DNA of 64,000 nucleotides from Lachnospiraceae bacterium (GTDB lineage: Bacteria; Bacillota; Clostridia; Lachnospirales; Lachnospiraceae): the NCBI GenBank assembly GCA_017431515.1, contig JAFRKV010000062.1:62001-126000 (forward strand), given 5' to 3'. The notes below the pieces were generated by a model. The model made no database searches and was not told where the DNA came from. It was given only the letters and a program-made list of their open reading frames with translations. Shown here one piece after another: positions 26,865 through 36,627 of this stretch (within the stretch, counting starts at the first letter, position 1; the number at the start of each line of letters is the position of its first letter). The translations under genes and the position numbers were made by a program.

Positions 26865-29126
26865 ATGCTGAAAATCAAAGCACCGATACAGACAAAGGCA
26901 AAGGCTGACCTGTGCAACTCGTATGAGACCTTCACGGAGAAGATCCGGGGAAACTACCAGCAGATCGGCCAATATATGGAGACCACGGATCTTTTGCATC
27001 TGGTGACGCAGCCTCCGGAAGTTTTCCTCATGGAGGGTGGGGATACGATGTTTGCCAATGAGACCAACATCGAGAAACGGCAGATCCAGAAGGTTTCAAT
27101 CATCAACAACCTGGTGAACCGGATCCTGGTGTCGGCGGACGGCACCCTCCATTATCAGGACAGGGTCTACATCTCCAACATCCTCCGCCAGCTGGGCATC
27201 CACGATGACCGGAAATTCATGCGGGAGGTGCGAAAGGCCTTTCAGGAGACCAGGGAGCAGAACGAGCTCATCAACGTCTACTGGAACAATATGAATGAGC
27301 TGCGGAACATGGTTTCCGATTATCAGGAGCAGAACGAGACCACTATTAAACAGGAGACCGAAGAGCTGAACCAGGAAGTGCTCCATCTCCACGAAGAGGT
27401 CAACGCCAGACTCCGGACCGGCGCCATTTATCAGATGCTGCAAAGTTTTTCGGCGGTGAGTTATAACCCCCGCAGCATCACGCAGCAGCAATACCAGCTG
27501 TCGGAGAGCACCAGGATTTCCAGAGAGATCCTGCTGCAGCGCCTGAGAGAAAATGTCCGGGGAGAAAAACAGCCCCTCATTTACCGACACGAAAATGTCT
27601 ATGAGGGTACGGATCTCACGGAAAACGAGATCACCGTGGAGAACGTCAGCGAGCGGGTGACTTCGGCGGTGCTCCTGAATCTGGTGGACAATCTTTATCA
27701 GGCTTCTTACGAATACATTGACCATAAACTGGATAACTGGTTTCAGGCGGACGCAGCCTATTACCAGTCCGCGGAGAATACCCTCTCCCGGATCGAAAAC
27801 AACACGGCCTATCTCCAGTACCTTCGGGAGGTGACCAACCGTACGGAGGCCGAGGTGGACGAAAGCCGCAGCGAGCTTTCGGTGCTGAATCAGATCTTAG
27901 ACTTGAGACGCTGGTCGGATACCAGGATCCAGTCCTCCATCGGCGGGAATGTGTATGAGACCGCTGCAGAGCAGATCCTCCTCGGAGGCACACAGAATGT
28001 GACGGAGGAGGGTGACACCTTCGAACAGACCGCGCTCACCCACGTGACCCAGGAAGGTGATATCGAGACCACGGAAACGACTGTTCAGGAGGATGTGAAG
28101 AACCTCAGGCAGGAGCTTTACCAGACCTACCAGCAGAACGTGGCCCGCAATGAAAAATACATGCAGAACCTCCGGCAGATTATGGAGCAGTACAAGCCGG
28201 GGCAGCGGGAAAATGTTTCCATGGAGGAGATGCAGAGAAACGCGCTGGAAGCGCTGGAGCACCCGGAAGCCTTTTTGGAGCACATCCGGGAGGAAGGCTC
28301 CAAAGAGCGGGAAGAGCAGGAAGAACTGGCCAGAGCCATCGAAGCGGCACTGCCCAGAGAACAGCAGATCGTAAACCGCCTGATCCGGCAATACATCGAA
28401 GCACCGGAAGCGGAACGGGAAAAGATGGGCATCTCGGTAAACAACCAGTCCCTGCTGTTTTACGATATTTATCAGGCGACCCCGGAGCAGGAGCGGGAAC
28501 GGCTGCTCCATCCGGAAACGGCGCCCAAAGAAGAATCCGCGGCGATGCAGCAACTCCTTGCGGATACCGGCCAGGGCGGCGAAGAAAGAACTGCTCAGGA
28601 AGAAACCGTCCGCAACATGGTTCGCCAGATCAGCGAGCGGGAGACGGAATTAAAGGAGCGGGAGACAGAGACCCGGACAGATGCAGAACTCATCCACAGA
28701 GACCTGACGGAACGGGAAGACCGGGCCATCGTAAAAGAGATCACGGAACGGGTGATCGAGCGCTGGCGGGGTGAGGGGCAGACCAGAAAAAGAACGGTGG
28801 AGACGCCGATAGACCGGGAGACCATTTCCTTCATCCATCGCAGCGTGGAGAATGAGATCTCGGAAGAGGATCTGGAGGAGATCCGGCAGGAGATCCGCAG
28901 GAACCGGGAGACGACCCGGCGAAATGTCTCGGAGGACAGAACCGCAGAGACCACCAATTATACCACCACGAATACCATCACCAACAACGTGATCGAGCAG
29001 AACGAAGAAGAGATCCAGCGGATGATCAACCGTACCGTACGGCGGCAGATGGATACCATCACCGAAAAAGTCTACGGCAGGATCGAGAAGCAGCTCCAGA
29101 ATGAACGCAGGAGAAGAGGATTGTAA
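26865..29126 (+). CDS. Unknown 753 aa coiled-coil CIS protein (possible tape measure or hub factor)
   Basis: The N-terminal 170 residues are mixed helix and strand (TTDLLHLVTQPPEVFLMEG, VSADGTLHYQDRVYISNILR). The rest is long charged helix rich in Glu, Arg and Gln with several probable coiled coils, and a Thr/Asn-rich patch (TTNYTTTNTITNNVIEQ) near residue 710. No signal peptide, membrane helix or known motif is visible. It lies between the second tube protein and the CIS-tube proteins, and no other tape-measure candidate exists in the structural operon. That role is only inferred from position and helix content; classic tape measures often carry hydrophobic segments, which are missing here. 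Confidence 0.6.
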   Translation: MLKIKAPIQTKAKADLCNSYETFTEKIRGNYQQIGQYMETTDLLHLVTQPPEVFLMEGGDTMFANETNIEKRQIQKVSIINNLVNRILVSADGTLHYQDRVYISNILRQLGIHDDRKFMREVRKAFQETREQNELINVYWNNMNELRNMVSDYQEQNETTIKQETEELNQEVLHLHEEVNARLRTGAIYQMLQSFSAVSYNPRSITQQQYQLSESTRISREILLQRLRENVRGEKQPLIYRHENVYEGTDLTENEITVENVSERVTSAVLLNLVDNLYQASYEYIDHKLDNWFQADAAYYQSAENTLSRIENNTAYLQYLREVTNRTEAEVDESRSELSVLNQILDLRRWSDTRIQSSIGGNVYETAAEQILLGGTQNVTEEGDTFEQTALTHVTQEGDIETTETTVQEDVKNLRQELYQTYQQNVARNEKYMQNLRQIMEQYKPGQRENVSMEEMQRNALEALEHPEAFLEHIREEGSKEREEQEELARAIEAALPREQQIVNRLIRQYIEAPEAEREKMGISVNNQSLLFYDIYQATPEQERERLLHPETAPKEESAAMQQLLADTGQGGEERTAQEETVRNMVRQISERETELKERETETRTDAELIHRDLTEREDRAIVKEITERVIERWRGEGQTRKRTVETPIDRETISFIHRSVENEISEEDLEEIRQEIRRNRETTRRNVSEDRTAETTNYTTTNTITNNVIEQNEEEIQRMINRTVRRQMDTITEKVYGRIEKQLQNERRRRGL

Positions 29127-29128
29127 TT

Positions 29129-29995
29129 ATGGCAGCAACCGACATCTTACAAGGGACCATGTTTGCCGGACAGGTGGCCATCACCGCAGTTTATGCGGGG
29201 CGGCTTCCGAAAGCAATGCTCTTTGTCCGAAAAAAAGACAGCGGCGGCGCATCGGTGGCTCTGGACAGTATCGGTGTCACCACCACGGACGATGTGGCTG
29301 CACTCCGCTCTCTGATCATGGGGGGCGGCGGGGCGTCTTCCCTGCTCAGCAAAGCGGCGTCCAAGGCCGGACAGGCCAGCGGCACCGGTGCGGATCTCAT
29401 CGCGGATACTGCCAAGAACAAGATGAAGGGTGCGGCGCTGGAAGCGGAATTGAAGGCCAAGAACTTCTCTTCCATGACGGTGCAGTATAATCCCAGTTCC
29501 ATCCGGCTGCAGGCTTCCGGCGGTATGTTTTATAACTATGACGGCGCCGGAGACAAGGCGGTGGCCCAGGTGTCCAGTTTTGAGAAGCCTTCCACGGTGC
29601 ACTTTAATGTGACACTGATTTTTGAAGAAATCAACGATCAGGACGCTTTCGGGTATCAGGACATTGCCCTGAACATCGGCACCGGGATTGAAATGCTGAA
29701 ATCCGGCATAACAAAAGTGAGCGGCAAGACCTATTCCGTGCGTCCGCAGGTGGAGGCGCTGATCTCGCTGCTGATGCACAAACGCACCCAGCAGGTCATC
29801 TTTTACTGGTCCGAAATGTTTTTCCACGGGATGCTGACCAACGTGGACGCCAATTATACAATGTTTAACAAAAAAGGTCATCCGATCAGGGCGGAGGTAA
29901 CGCTGAGGATCCAGCAGGCGGACAGCAACTCCATGTTCAAGTCGGATGTGAAAGCATGGGACGGCGCCTTTGATTACGCCTTCCCGGGCAAATAA
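29129..29995 (+). CDS. CIS-tube/Afp7-like baseplate hub protein 1
   Basis: The 288 aa protein contains the conserved MTVQYNPSSIRLQASGG strand pair, a VHFNVTLIFEEIN strand, a VEALISLLMH helix, QVIFYWSEMFFHGMLT and VDANYTMFNKKGHPIRAEV. This is the contractile-injection-system tube (Afp7/Pvc7, gp53-like) domain. Members usually carry a C-terminal LysM domain, which is absent here. The N-terminus has a Gly/Ala/Ser-rich stretch. The ATG follows the previous stop directly, with AGGAGAAGAGG upstream. It is paralogous to the next gene. Confidence 0.7.
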   Translation: MAATDILQGTMFAGQVAITAVYAGRLPKAMLFVRKKDSGGASVALDSIGVTTTDDVAALRSLIMGGGGASSLLSKAASKAGQASGTGADLIADTAKNKMKGAALEAELKAKNFSSMTVQYNPSSIRLQASGGMFYNYDGAGDKAVAQVSSFEKPSTVHFNVTLIFEEINDQDAFGYQDIALNIGTGIEMLKSGITKVSGKTYSVRPQVEALISLLMHKRTQQVIFYWSEMFFHGMLTNVDANYTMFNKKGHPIRAEVTLRIQQADSNSMFKSDVKAWDGAFDYAFPGK

Positions 29996-30007
29996 AGGAG
30001 TGAGTTT

Positions 30008-30955
30008 ATGTTTAATCCTGCGGATCTCTTAAAACTTGGTGCAGAGTCCTTTGTCACACAGCCGGCCTATATCAAGATCAAAGACTGCCGGAGCATGACG
30101 GAGGATGAATTCAAGGCGTACAATGCTGAACTTGCAAAGGGCGGCGGAAGCCCCCTCGGGTTGGACATTCCCGGCGGCGATAAGTTGAACAACGTCGTGA
30201 ATAACCTGAAAGACAAGGCTCAGGATGCGGCAAAGAATGCCGTTTCTTCTGTCGTCGGCGGCGGAGCGCTGGGTGCTCTGGGCGGACTCATCGGCGGGAA
30301 GCTGGGCATCGGCGGAGCCAGAAACGACAAATACGACAAGGTTTTCAAGGTGCAGTTCAATCCTTCCTCGCTGCAGATCAGCAGCCAGGGTGGCGGCGAG
30401 ATCGTACAGAAGACCTCTTATGCCAACGGCAAGAAAAATTCCGCAGGAAGCATAGAGATGTCTGTCACCATGCCCCACGTGGAGATGTCGGTGCAGCTGA
30501 TCTTTGACAGCCTGACGGATAATTACAAGGCATTTGCATCCGACCTTGCCAACTTCTCCACCACGAACCTGATCAATGAAGGTCTGAATCTGGTGGACAA
30601 TCTGGTAGGGGAAAAGCTCCTCGGCTCCAGCTCCGGCATAGGCGTACAGGGGGCAGTGGAAGGGTTTGTGGCCGCTATGCGAAATAAATACACCCGTCAG
30701 GTCTGCTTTGAATGGGGCGACCTTTACTATCAGGGCGAATTCAAGAGCGTCAACGCCACCTACACCATGTTTGACAGCGTGGGAAGGCCGGTGCGCGCGA
30801 AGGTGAATATGTCCATCTATCTGCAGGATGAGTCGGTCAGCAACGGCGAACTCGGACACTGGGAGAGCGCATACGACGAAGTATTCGGAAACGGTTCCGT
30901 GAATCTTGGCGGCGGCACCGCCATGAACGTGGCAAAGAGTGTACTGAACTTCTAA
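30008..30955 (+). CDS. CIS-tube/Afp7-like baseplate hub protein 2
   Basis: The 315 aa protein shares the pattern of its upstream neighbour: FKVQFNPSSLQISSQGGG, then VEMSVQLIFDSLTD, a helix GFVAAMRNKYTRQVCFEWGD, LYYQGEFKSVNATYTMF and GRPVRAKVNMSIYL. Between residues about 55 and 105 lies a Gly-rich hydrophobic segment (VVGGGALGALGGLIGG). No LysM is present. Two copies suggest a hetero-oligomeric ring joining tube and spike. AAAGGAGTGAG precedes the ATG. Confidence 0.7.
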   Translation: MFNPADLLKLGAESFVTQPAYIKIKDCRSMTEDEFKAYNAELAKGGGSPLGLDIPGGDKLNNVVNNLKDKAQDAAKNAVSSVVGGGALGALGGLIGGKLGIGGARNDKYDKVFKVQFNPSSLQISSQGGGEIVQKTSYANGKKNSAGSIEMSVTMPHVEMSVQLIFDSLTDNYKAFASDLANFSTTNLINEGLNLVDNLVGEKLLGSSSGIGVQGAVEGFVAAMRNKYTRQVCFEWGDLYYQGEFKSVNATYTMFDSVGRPVRAKVNMSIYLQDESVSNGELGHWESAYDEVFGNGSVNLGGGTAMNVAKSVLNF

Positions 30956-30968
30956 TCAGGGAAATCAC

Positions 30969-32213
30969 ATGGCAGTTACTTATTCAGAACTGAAAAAAAA
31001 ATATGAATATTTCCGCTACCCGGCCATGGAAGTGGAGGTGGACGGAAACAGAATTTCCGACGACAAGAAGACCAGGATGGCGATCAGTGACGTGACCATC
31101 GATCTTTCTGCAGGCTTCGAGGCATCACAGGCTGTCTTTACGATCTACAACGTGTTCGATCAGATGGCGACGAGCTTTGATTCCAAATCCGTGAAGAAAT
31201 ACATTCTCCTTGGATCGGTGATCAAGATCTATCTGGGTTACAACAAATCCGGTCCGCTTGTGTTTGCAGGGGTGATCACGAAAATCAACTTCTTCTACGA
31301 GAAGGGGGAGATTCCGGGAATCCAGGTCACGGCCATGGACGTGAAGGCGGTCATGATGGCCAACAGCTGTTCCAAGCAGCTCACCGCCAAGACCTATGGC
31401 GATGCGGTAAAGGAGATTTTTGATCAGACCATCTATCAGAACTTAAAGGGGGATGGCGCCATCACGGATTTTACCATCGGCTCCACCCCGGACGGCGGCG
31501 CGGCAGGTGCCCTCACCGGCGCGGTGGGAGGCGGTGCAGCGGCAGGGGCCGCGGGAGATGTGGCCAACGCCACGGACAAGACCATCGAGATGGTGGCGGA
31601 AAGCGATTATGAATTTGTGGTCAAGGTGGCGAAGAAATACAATTTTGATTTCTTTGTCCATGCGGGGCAGGTGGTGTTCCGCACCGCGAAAAGCGACAGT
31701 TCCACGCTGATGGAGATCACCAACGAAGCCAGTATCCAATACCTGAACGTGGAGTACGATATTACCAGTCAGGTGGGGCTGGTGGAGGTGAGAGGCCTGG
31801 ATGCCGGCAAGGCGAAGGTACTGACCGGCAAGGCAAAGAACACCAACAAGCTTTCCCAGGGAAACAAAGCAAAGTCTCTGGTCAGCAATTCCACCTACGT
31901 GTATCTCGATCCTTCCGCCACCAGCACGGAAGAGGCCCAGTACCGCGCGAAGTACCTGCAGGAGGAGCGGACCTACCGGCTGGCGACGCTGGAGCTGACC
32001 ATGATCGGGATCCCCGAACTGGTACCGGGACGGTTTATCAAACTGGACGGTTTTGGCACCGGGGTGGACAACAGCTATTATATTCAAGCCCTCCGTCATA
32101 CCCTGGACAGTGAGGGGCATTTTCAGACCAAGATCATCGGCAAGGCGGCTTCTGTGGCCTCCGCGCTGCCGGGTCTTGACAGCGTTCCGGGGGTAAGCAA
32201 GCTCCCGATCTGA
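30969..32213 (+). CDS. gpD/gp27-like hub protein (phage late control D type)
   Basis: The 414 aa protein shows the hub pattern: ISDVTIDLSAGFEASQAVFTI near the start, IKIYLGYNKSGPLVFAGVIT, an AVKEIFDQTIYQ helix, FDFFVHAGQVVFRTA, and a late RYRATYL-like YRAKYLQEERTYRLATLEL followed by GIPELVPGRFIKLDG. In T4 and P2 the equivalent protein forms the trimeric base of the spike. An Ala/Gly-rich insert (GGGAAAGAAG) lies near residue 195. It is followed by the spike gene after 40 bp. Confidence 0.75.
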   Translation: MAVTYSELKKKYEYFRYPAMEVEVDGNRISDDKKTRMAISDVTIDLSAGFEASQAVFTIYNVFDQMATSFDSKSVKKYILLGSVIKIYLGYNKSGPLVFAGVITKINFFYEKGEIPGIQVTAMDVKAVMMANSCSKQLTAKTYGDAVKEIFDQTIYQNLKGDGAITDFTIGSTPDGGAAGALTGAVGGGAAAGAAGDVANATDKTIEMVAESDYEFVVKVAKKYNFDFFVHAGQVVFRTAKSDSSTLMEITNEASIQYLNVEYDITSQVGLVEVRGLDAGKAKVLTGKAKNTNKLSQGNKAKSLVSNSTYVYLDPSATSTEEAQYRAKYLQEERTYRLATLELTMIGIPELVPGRFIKLDGFGTGVDNSYYIQALRHTLDSEGHFQTKIIGKAASVASALPGLDSVPGVSKLPI

Positions 32214-32253
32214 TGAGACGGACAGTACGAATCCGAAGAGGAGGAAATCAGGT

Positions 32254-33084
32254 TTGGCGATATTTGACATTTTTGAAGAGGTCAGCGAGAAGAAAACCCA
32301 AAAGACCGATACCGGAGATAACCGGATCTTCGGCGTCATGGTGGGGGAGGTCACGGACAACTGGAGCCAGAAATTTCCGGGCCGGGTCTGTGTCTCCATC
32401 CATACCAGAGATAAAGAAGCAAATGTTCTGAAGTGGGCGAGAGTCGCGATGCCTTCCGGCGGCACCGAATACGGGATGTATTTTCTCCCGGAGGTGGGGG
32501 ACCAGGTACTCGTGGCGTTTGAACAGGGGCTTATCGACAGACCCTATGTGATCGGCTGTCTTCAGAAAAATTCCAATAAGTTCCTGACCAAGAGCAAACA
32601 CCAGAAGAACCAGCACAAGCGTATTGTCACGCGTCACGGCAGCAGCATCGAATTTGAAGATGTGGCGGGGAAAGCCCCCGGCGACAGCGGCGACGGGACG
32701 AAGGACAAGATCAGTATCTTTACACCGGATAAGGCACACCAGATCACGCTCGACAATGACAAGAAGAAGATCACGATCATGGATAAAGAGAAGAACGCAA
32801 GGCTGGAGATGGAGTCCGGCAAGGGTACGATCCTGATGACCACGGTAAAGTCCATGACCTTTAAGGTGGGAGACAACCTTTCTATCGTGATGAACGGCAA
32901 AACCGGAAAGATCACGGTGTCGGCCCGGGATATCGTCATTGACGCCACAGGCAAGCTTTCCGTCAAGGCGGGCGGCATGGTGAAACTGGAGGGTTCCAGC
33001 ATCCAGCAGAGTTCCAACGGACTGTTCAAGATGTCCGCCAACGGACTGGTCAGCGTAGCAGGCAAACCGATCAAACTGGGGTAA
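32254..33084 (+). CDS. gp5/VgrG-like spike protein with OB fold
   Basis: The 276 aa protein starts at a TTG with GAGGAGGAAA upstream. Residues about 25-105 form the OB-fold pattern of gp5-type spikes (GVMVGEVTDNW, FPGRVCVSIHTRD, WARVAMPSGG, YFLPEVGDQVLVAFEQG, PYVIGCL). The C-terminal 120 residues are repetitive short strands (KITIMDKEKNARLEM, KITVSARDIVIDATG), consistent with a triple-stranded beta-helix needle. The PAAR-like protein at 20204 would sit on its end. Confidence 0.8.
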   Translation: MAIFDIFEEVSEKKTQKTDTGDNRIFGVMVGEVTDNWSQKFPGRVCVSIHTRDKEANVLKWARVAMPSGGTEYGMYFLPEVGDQVLVAFEQGLIDRPYVIGCLQKNSNKFLTKSKHQKNQHKRIVTRHGSSIEFEDVAGKAPGDSGDGTKDKISIFTPDKAHQITLDNDKKKITIMDKEKNARLEMESGKGTILMTTVKSMTFKVGDNLSIVMNGKTGKITVSARDIVIDATGKLSVKAGGMVKLEGSSIQQSSNGLFKMSANGLVSVAGKPIKLG

Positions 33085-33088
33085 AAAA

Positions 33089-33550
33089 ATGGATGAAAAT
33101 AAAGATTTTCTAGGCAAAGGCATGAAATTTCCGCCGCAGATCAATCAGGCCACCGGGCGGTTCGTCACGGTGTCAGAGGAGCAGAGCGTGAAAGAATCCC
33201 TCTATCTGATCCTGATGACGCAGAAGACAGAGCGTCCGCTGCGTCCGGACTTTGGCAGCGAGATCATGTCCTATACGTTTTTGGATGTGAACGGACCCAT
33301 GATCAACATGATCATCCGTACCATCACGGATCAGATCGAGAACCAGGAACCCAGAGTCACAGACGTGGGTGTGACGGCGGATACCACCAGCCGGAACGGC
33401 GTGGTGGTGTTCAACATCGGATACACCATCGTCAGCTCGAATACAAGAGACAACCTGGTATTTCCGTTCTATCTGAACGCAGCACAGGAAGAGGAAGAAG
33501 AGGAGCCAGAGGGCTATGAACCGGAAACAGTCGAAGAAATTGAATCTTGA
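33089..33550 (+). CDS. gp25-like baseplate wedge protein
   Basis: The 153 aa protein has the gp25 signature: ESLYLILMTQKTERPLRPDFG, then SEIMSYTFL and a closing VVVFNIGYTIVSSNTRDNLV. In contractile systems gp25 helps nucleate sheath assembly at the baseplate. The last 20 residues are an unusual run of Glu (EEEEEEPEGYEPETVEEIE). Its 3' end overlaps the next start by 35 bp, a sign of tight translational coupling. Confidence 0.85.
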   Translation: MDENKDFLGKGMKFPPQINQATGRFVTVSEEQSVKESLYLILMTQKTERPLRPDFGSEIMSYTFLDVNGPMINMIIRTITDQIENQEPRVTDVGVTADTTSRNGVVVFNIGYTIVSSNTRDNLVFPFYLNAAQEEEEEEPEGYEPETVEEIES

Positions 33551-36500
33551 TAGCCGGACCAAAACAGACATTGAGCAGAAGGTAGCGGAGCTTTCCAGAC
33601 TCTATGATACCGGCTGGCACATGGACAACGACCGGCCGGACATCGGTACCACCATTGCCAAGATCTTTGCCAGCCAGTCGGAAGAGAACATCGACAGGAT
33701 CAATGACATTCTGGACCGCTATCATACGGAATTTGTCAATATGCTGGATATTTCCCTCCTTCCGGCGAAGCCGTCCAGCACCATCGTGGTCATGAATCTC
33801 ATGAGCGATACCGCGCCGGGGGCTTCCATACCGAAGGGGACGAAGCTGATGACCAGCGACGATACGCCGATGATCTTTGAGACCGATCACAGTCTTTATG
33901 TGACCAGTTCCAGACTGACCACGTCCTTTATGGCGGATGCCGAGGACGGCACCATTATCCCGTTGTACGGCGATTTTGAAAAGCCGGAGATCATCCCGCC
34001 GGAGTTATTGGAGGAGAATCCGGAAGAGGAGGATACGTCGGAGGAAGCGGAAGTGAACCCGGTCCTGGTGCCGCTGCCCTATGACACCGAGGACGGGGAG
34101 GAAGAAGAGGAGACGATTCCCTCTTTCCCCACCTTTACGCTGTTCGGCGAGAAAGAAGGCATCCAGCAATGCGTCGCGCTGTTCTACCATGAGACCGTGT
34201 TTGACGTGGTGGATGACGTGATCTTTGCGCGCTTCACCGGCAATGAAGAGCTGGTGGCGGACATCAACGAAGGCAGGTATCATTTTGAATACCTGACCAA
34301 GGACGGGCTGGTGCCCATTGACGGAATCGAACTCATGGAGGACGGAGAGACCTTTCTCCTGCTCAAGAAAACCGAAGGGGAGGAAGTGACGATCCAGGAC
34401 AAGCATTATCAGGTGCTGGTGCTGATCTCGGATATCCCCGCGCTGGAGAACAAGAAGGTGAAGCGGGTGGCTTTTTCCTCCAAAGGAAAGCCCCTTCCGC
34501 CCGACAATGTCACCAACGGCGCCAACGATCTGGAGGCAGACGAATTCCTGCCCTTTACGGATATCCTCTCCCTCTATCAGGAGTGCTACATCTGCCATGA
34601 CCGGTATTTCAGCAAGGCAGGTGCTACGGTGTCGCTGGATTTTGCCCTGCTCTTTGAGGAGCATAAGATCGAACTCACCCTGGAGCAGCAGGAAGAGAAC
34701 TTAAAGATCATTAAGAGACGTCCTCTGGCCGCGAGACAGGAAAACGTGGCCCATTGCTATGCGGAAGAGGTTATGATCGAGTATTTCAACGGGACGGGCT
34801 GGAAAAAGCTGCCGCTGGATTCCGACCAGACTGCGCTTTTCGGCTCGGATAAGGCGGCAAAGATCCATTTTTCCTTTGTCTGCCCGGAGGATTGGGAGCC
34901 CACCGAAAGCGGTTCCTATGAAGGCCGTTGCATCCGTCTGCAGCTCATTAAGGCGGATAACTGCTATCTGCGGCCGGCCATCCATCATTGCCCGAAGATC
35001 AAGAACATCCTGCTTTCCTATTCCTACGAGGATACCTTTGTGGATCCCCAGCGGATGGAAGCGATCTACGGCACCAAGCGTTATGACCTGACCAGCAAGA
35101 TCAAGAGTGATAAGGGACTCCTGCTTTTCCGAAAGTCGGATTACGAAGAGGATGCACTCTACCTGGGACTCACTGCAAGGATTGACAACGGCCCCGCCAG
35201 CATTCTATTCCAATTGCAGGACGGGATGCGTTTCTCCGGTCTCAAGTGCCGGTTTGAATACCGCAGTTATGAGGGCTGGCGCACCATGAAGCTGCTGGAT
35301 TATACCCAGGACTTTACGAAATCCGGCGTGGTCATTTTTATGCCGCCTCACGACATGCAGCGGATCACCATGGAAGGGCATAAGCTCTTTTGGATACGGA
35401 TCGTGCGCAACAAGAAGCAGAAGGATGATGAAAATGAGACCCTCCTGCCGCGGATCGAAAATATCTGCCTCAACGCGGTGCAGGTTTCCAATATCGAAAC
35501 CCGCCAGGAGGAGGAACTCTATATCGAGGAGATGATGCCGAATATCCGTTTCAGCCTGGGCGCCACCAACGTATTGGATGCGGATGTCTGGGTGAATGAG
35601 ATGGGGCGCTACTCCAGAGAGACGATGCTGCGCATGATGGATGAGGATCCGGATAACGTCAAGATCGAGCAGGACATCACCGGCCAGATCACGGCGTTCT
35701 ATGTACGCTGGCAGGAGACCGACCGTCTGGAGACTTCCGAGAACCCCAGGGTCTATCTTCTGGACCGGCTCCGCAATGAACTGATCTTCGGCGACGGGAT
35801 CCATACCTGGATTCCCCGGGTGCTTGACAATGTGGCGCTGAAGTTTTCCGTGCGGTGCTGCAACGGCGCGGAAGCCAATATCCCCGCCTTTTCCATCACG
35901 GATCCTTTAGGGTATCTCATGTATGTGGGACGGATCTATAACCCCGTGAAGGCCTATGGCGGCAGCAATATCGAGGATCTGGAAAACGCGCTGGAGCGCG
36001 GCGCCAGCATTTTAAGCTCCCGCAACCGCATCGTTTCCATGGACGACTACACCAGAGCGATTCTGGCTTATTCCGATACCATCGACCAGGTGGCAGGGAT
36101 CGTGGGAGAGACTGTGGAAGGCAAGATCGACGACGCGGCCATCACCTTCGTCCTTTTGATGAAGGATTTTCAGGAAGGGTCTTACGCATTCCACCGGGTC
36201 GTTTCCGGCCTGAAGGAATATCTCATGAAGCGGTGCGAGCTCACTGTCACGGAAGAAAAACTCCAGATCATCGAACCGATCTATGTGGAGATCTCCGTAA
36301 ATGTCTGGGCAAATATCGTGCAGATCGATGACAGCTTCGAGATCCAGAATCTCCTGCAGGAGAGTCTGACGGAGTATCTCGATCCCTCCGGCTACGACCG
36401 GGGACGGGGCTGGAAGATCGGTACTATGCCAAAGAAGTCACAGCTTATGATGCGGCTGAATATCTTAAAGAGCCGCGCCGTGGTGAAAAAAGCAGTCATG

Positions 36501-36614
36501 ATCGCCAGCTACACGGATCACACCGGCTTCCACGAGGTGGATTTGAACGACCTCAAGGTGACGCCCTTTATGATCCCCCGCAGCGGCCATCACGAGATCC
36601 ATATCAGCATTTGA
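33516..36614 (+). CDS. Baseplate J-like protein 1 (Afp11/Pvc11-like), 1032 aa
   Basis: The N-terminus (LYDTGWHMDNDRPDIGTTIAKI) and the segment GASIPKGTKLMTS fit baseplate J/gp6-like wedge proteins. The C-terminal third contains the strongest match: LIFGDGIHTWIPR, VRCCNGAEANIPAFSI, YGGSNIEDLENALERGA and SSRNRIVSMDDYTRAILAYS. It is longer than usual because of an acidic insert near residue 165 (EENPEEEDTSEEAE) and inserted beta domains. It likely forms the wedge ring that anchors the sheath. It overlaps the gp25 gene. Confidence 0.75.
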   Translation: MNRKQSKKLNLDSRTKTDIEQKVAELSRLYDTGWHMDNDRPDIGTTIAKIFASQSEENIDRINDILDRYHTEFVNMLDISLLPAKPSSTIVVMNLMSDTAPGASIPKGTKLMTSDDTPMIFETDHSLYVTSSRLTTSFMADAEDGTIIPLYGDFEKPEIIPPELLEENPEEEDTSEEAEVNPVLVPLPYDTEDGEEEEETIPSFPTFTLFGEKEGIQQCVALFYHETVFDVVDDVIFARFTGNEELVADINEGRYHFEYLTKDGLVPIDGIELMEDGETFLLLKKTEGEEVTIQDKHYQVLVLISDIPALENKKVKRVAFSSKGKPLPPDNVTNGANDLEADEFLPFTDILSLYQECYICHDRYFSKAGATVSLDFALLFEEHKIELTLEQQEENLKIIKRRPLAARQENVAHCYAEEVMIEYFNGTGWKKLPLDSDQTALFGSDKAAKIHFSFVCPEDWEPTESGSYEGRCIRLQLIKADNCYLRPAIHHCPKIKNILLSYSYEDTFVDPQRMEAIYGTKRYDLTSKIKSDKGLLLFRKSDYEEDALYLGLTARIDNGPASILFQLQDGMRFSGLKCRFEYRSYEGWRTMKLLDYTQDFTKSGVVIFMPPHDMQRITMEGHKLFWIRIVRNKKQKDDENETLLPRIENICLNAVQVSNIETRQEEELYIEEMMPNIRFSLGATNVLDADVWVNEMGRYSRETMLRMMDEDPDNVKIEQDITGQITAFYVRWQETDRLETSENPRVYLLDRLRNELIFGDGIHTWIPRVLDNVALKFSVRCCNGAEANIPAFSITDPLGYLMYVGRIYNPVKAYGGSNIEDLENALERGASILSSRNRIVSMDDYTRAILAYSDTIDQVAGIVGETVEGKIDDAAITFVLLMKDFQEGSYAFHRVVSGLKEYLMKRCELTVTEEKLQIIEPIYVEISVNVWANIVQIDDSFEIQNLLQESLTEYLDPSGYDRGRGWKIGTMPKKSQLMMRLNILKSRAVVKKAVMIASYTDHTGFHEVDLNDLKVTPFMIPRSGHHEIHISI

Positions 36615-36627
36615 TGAGGAGCCAATT

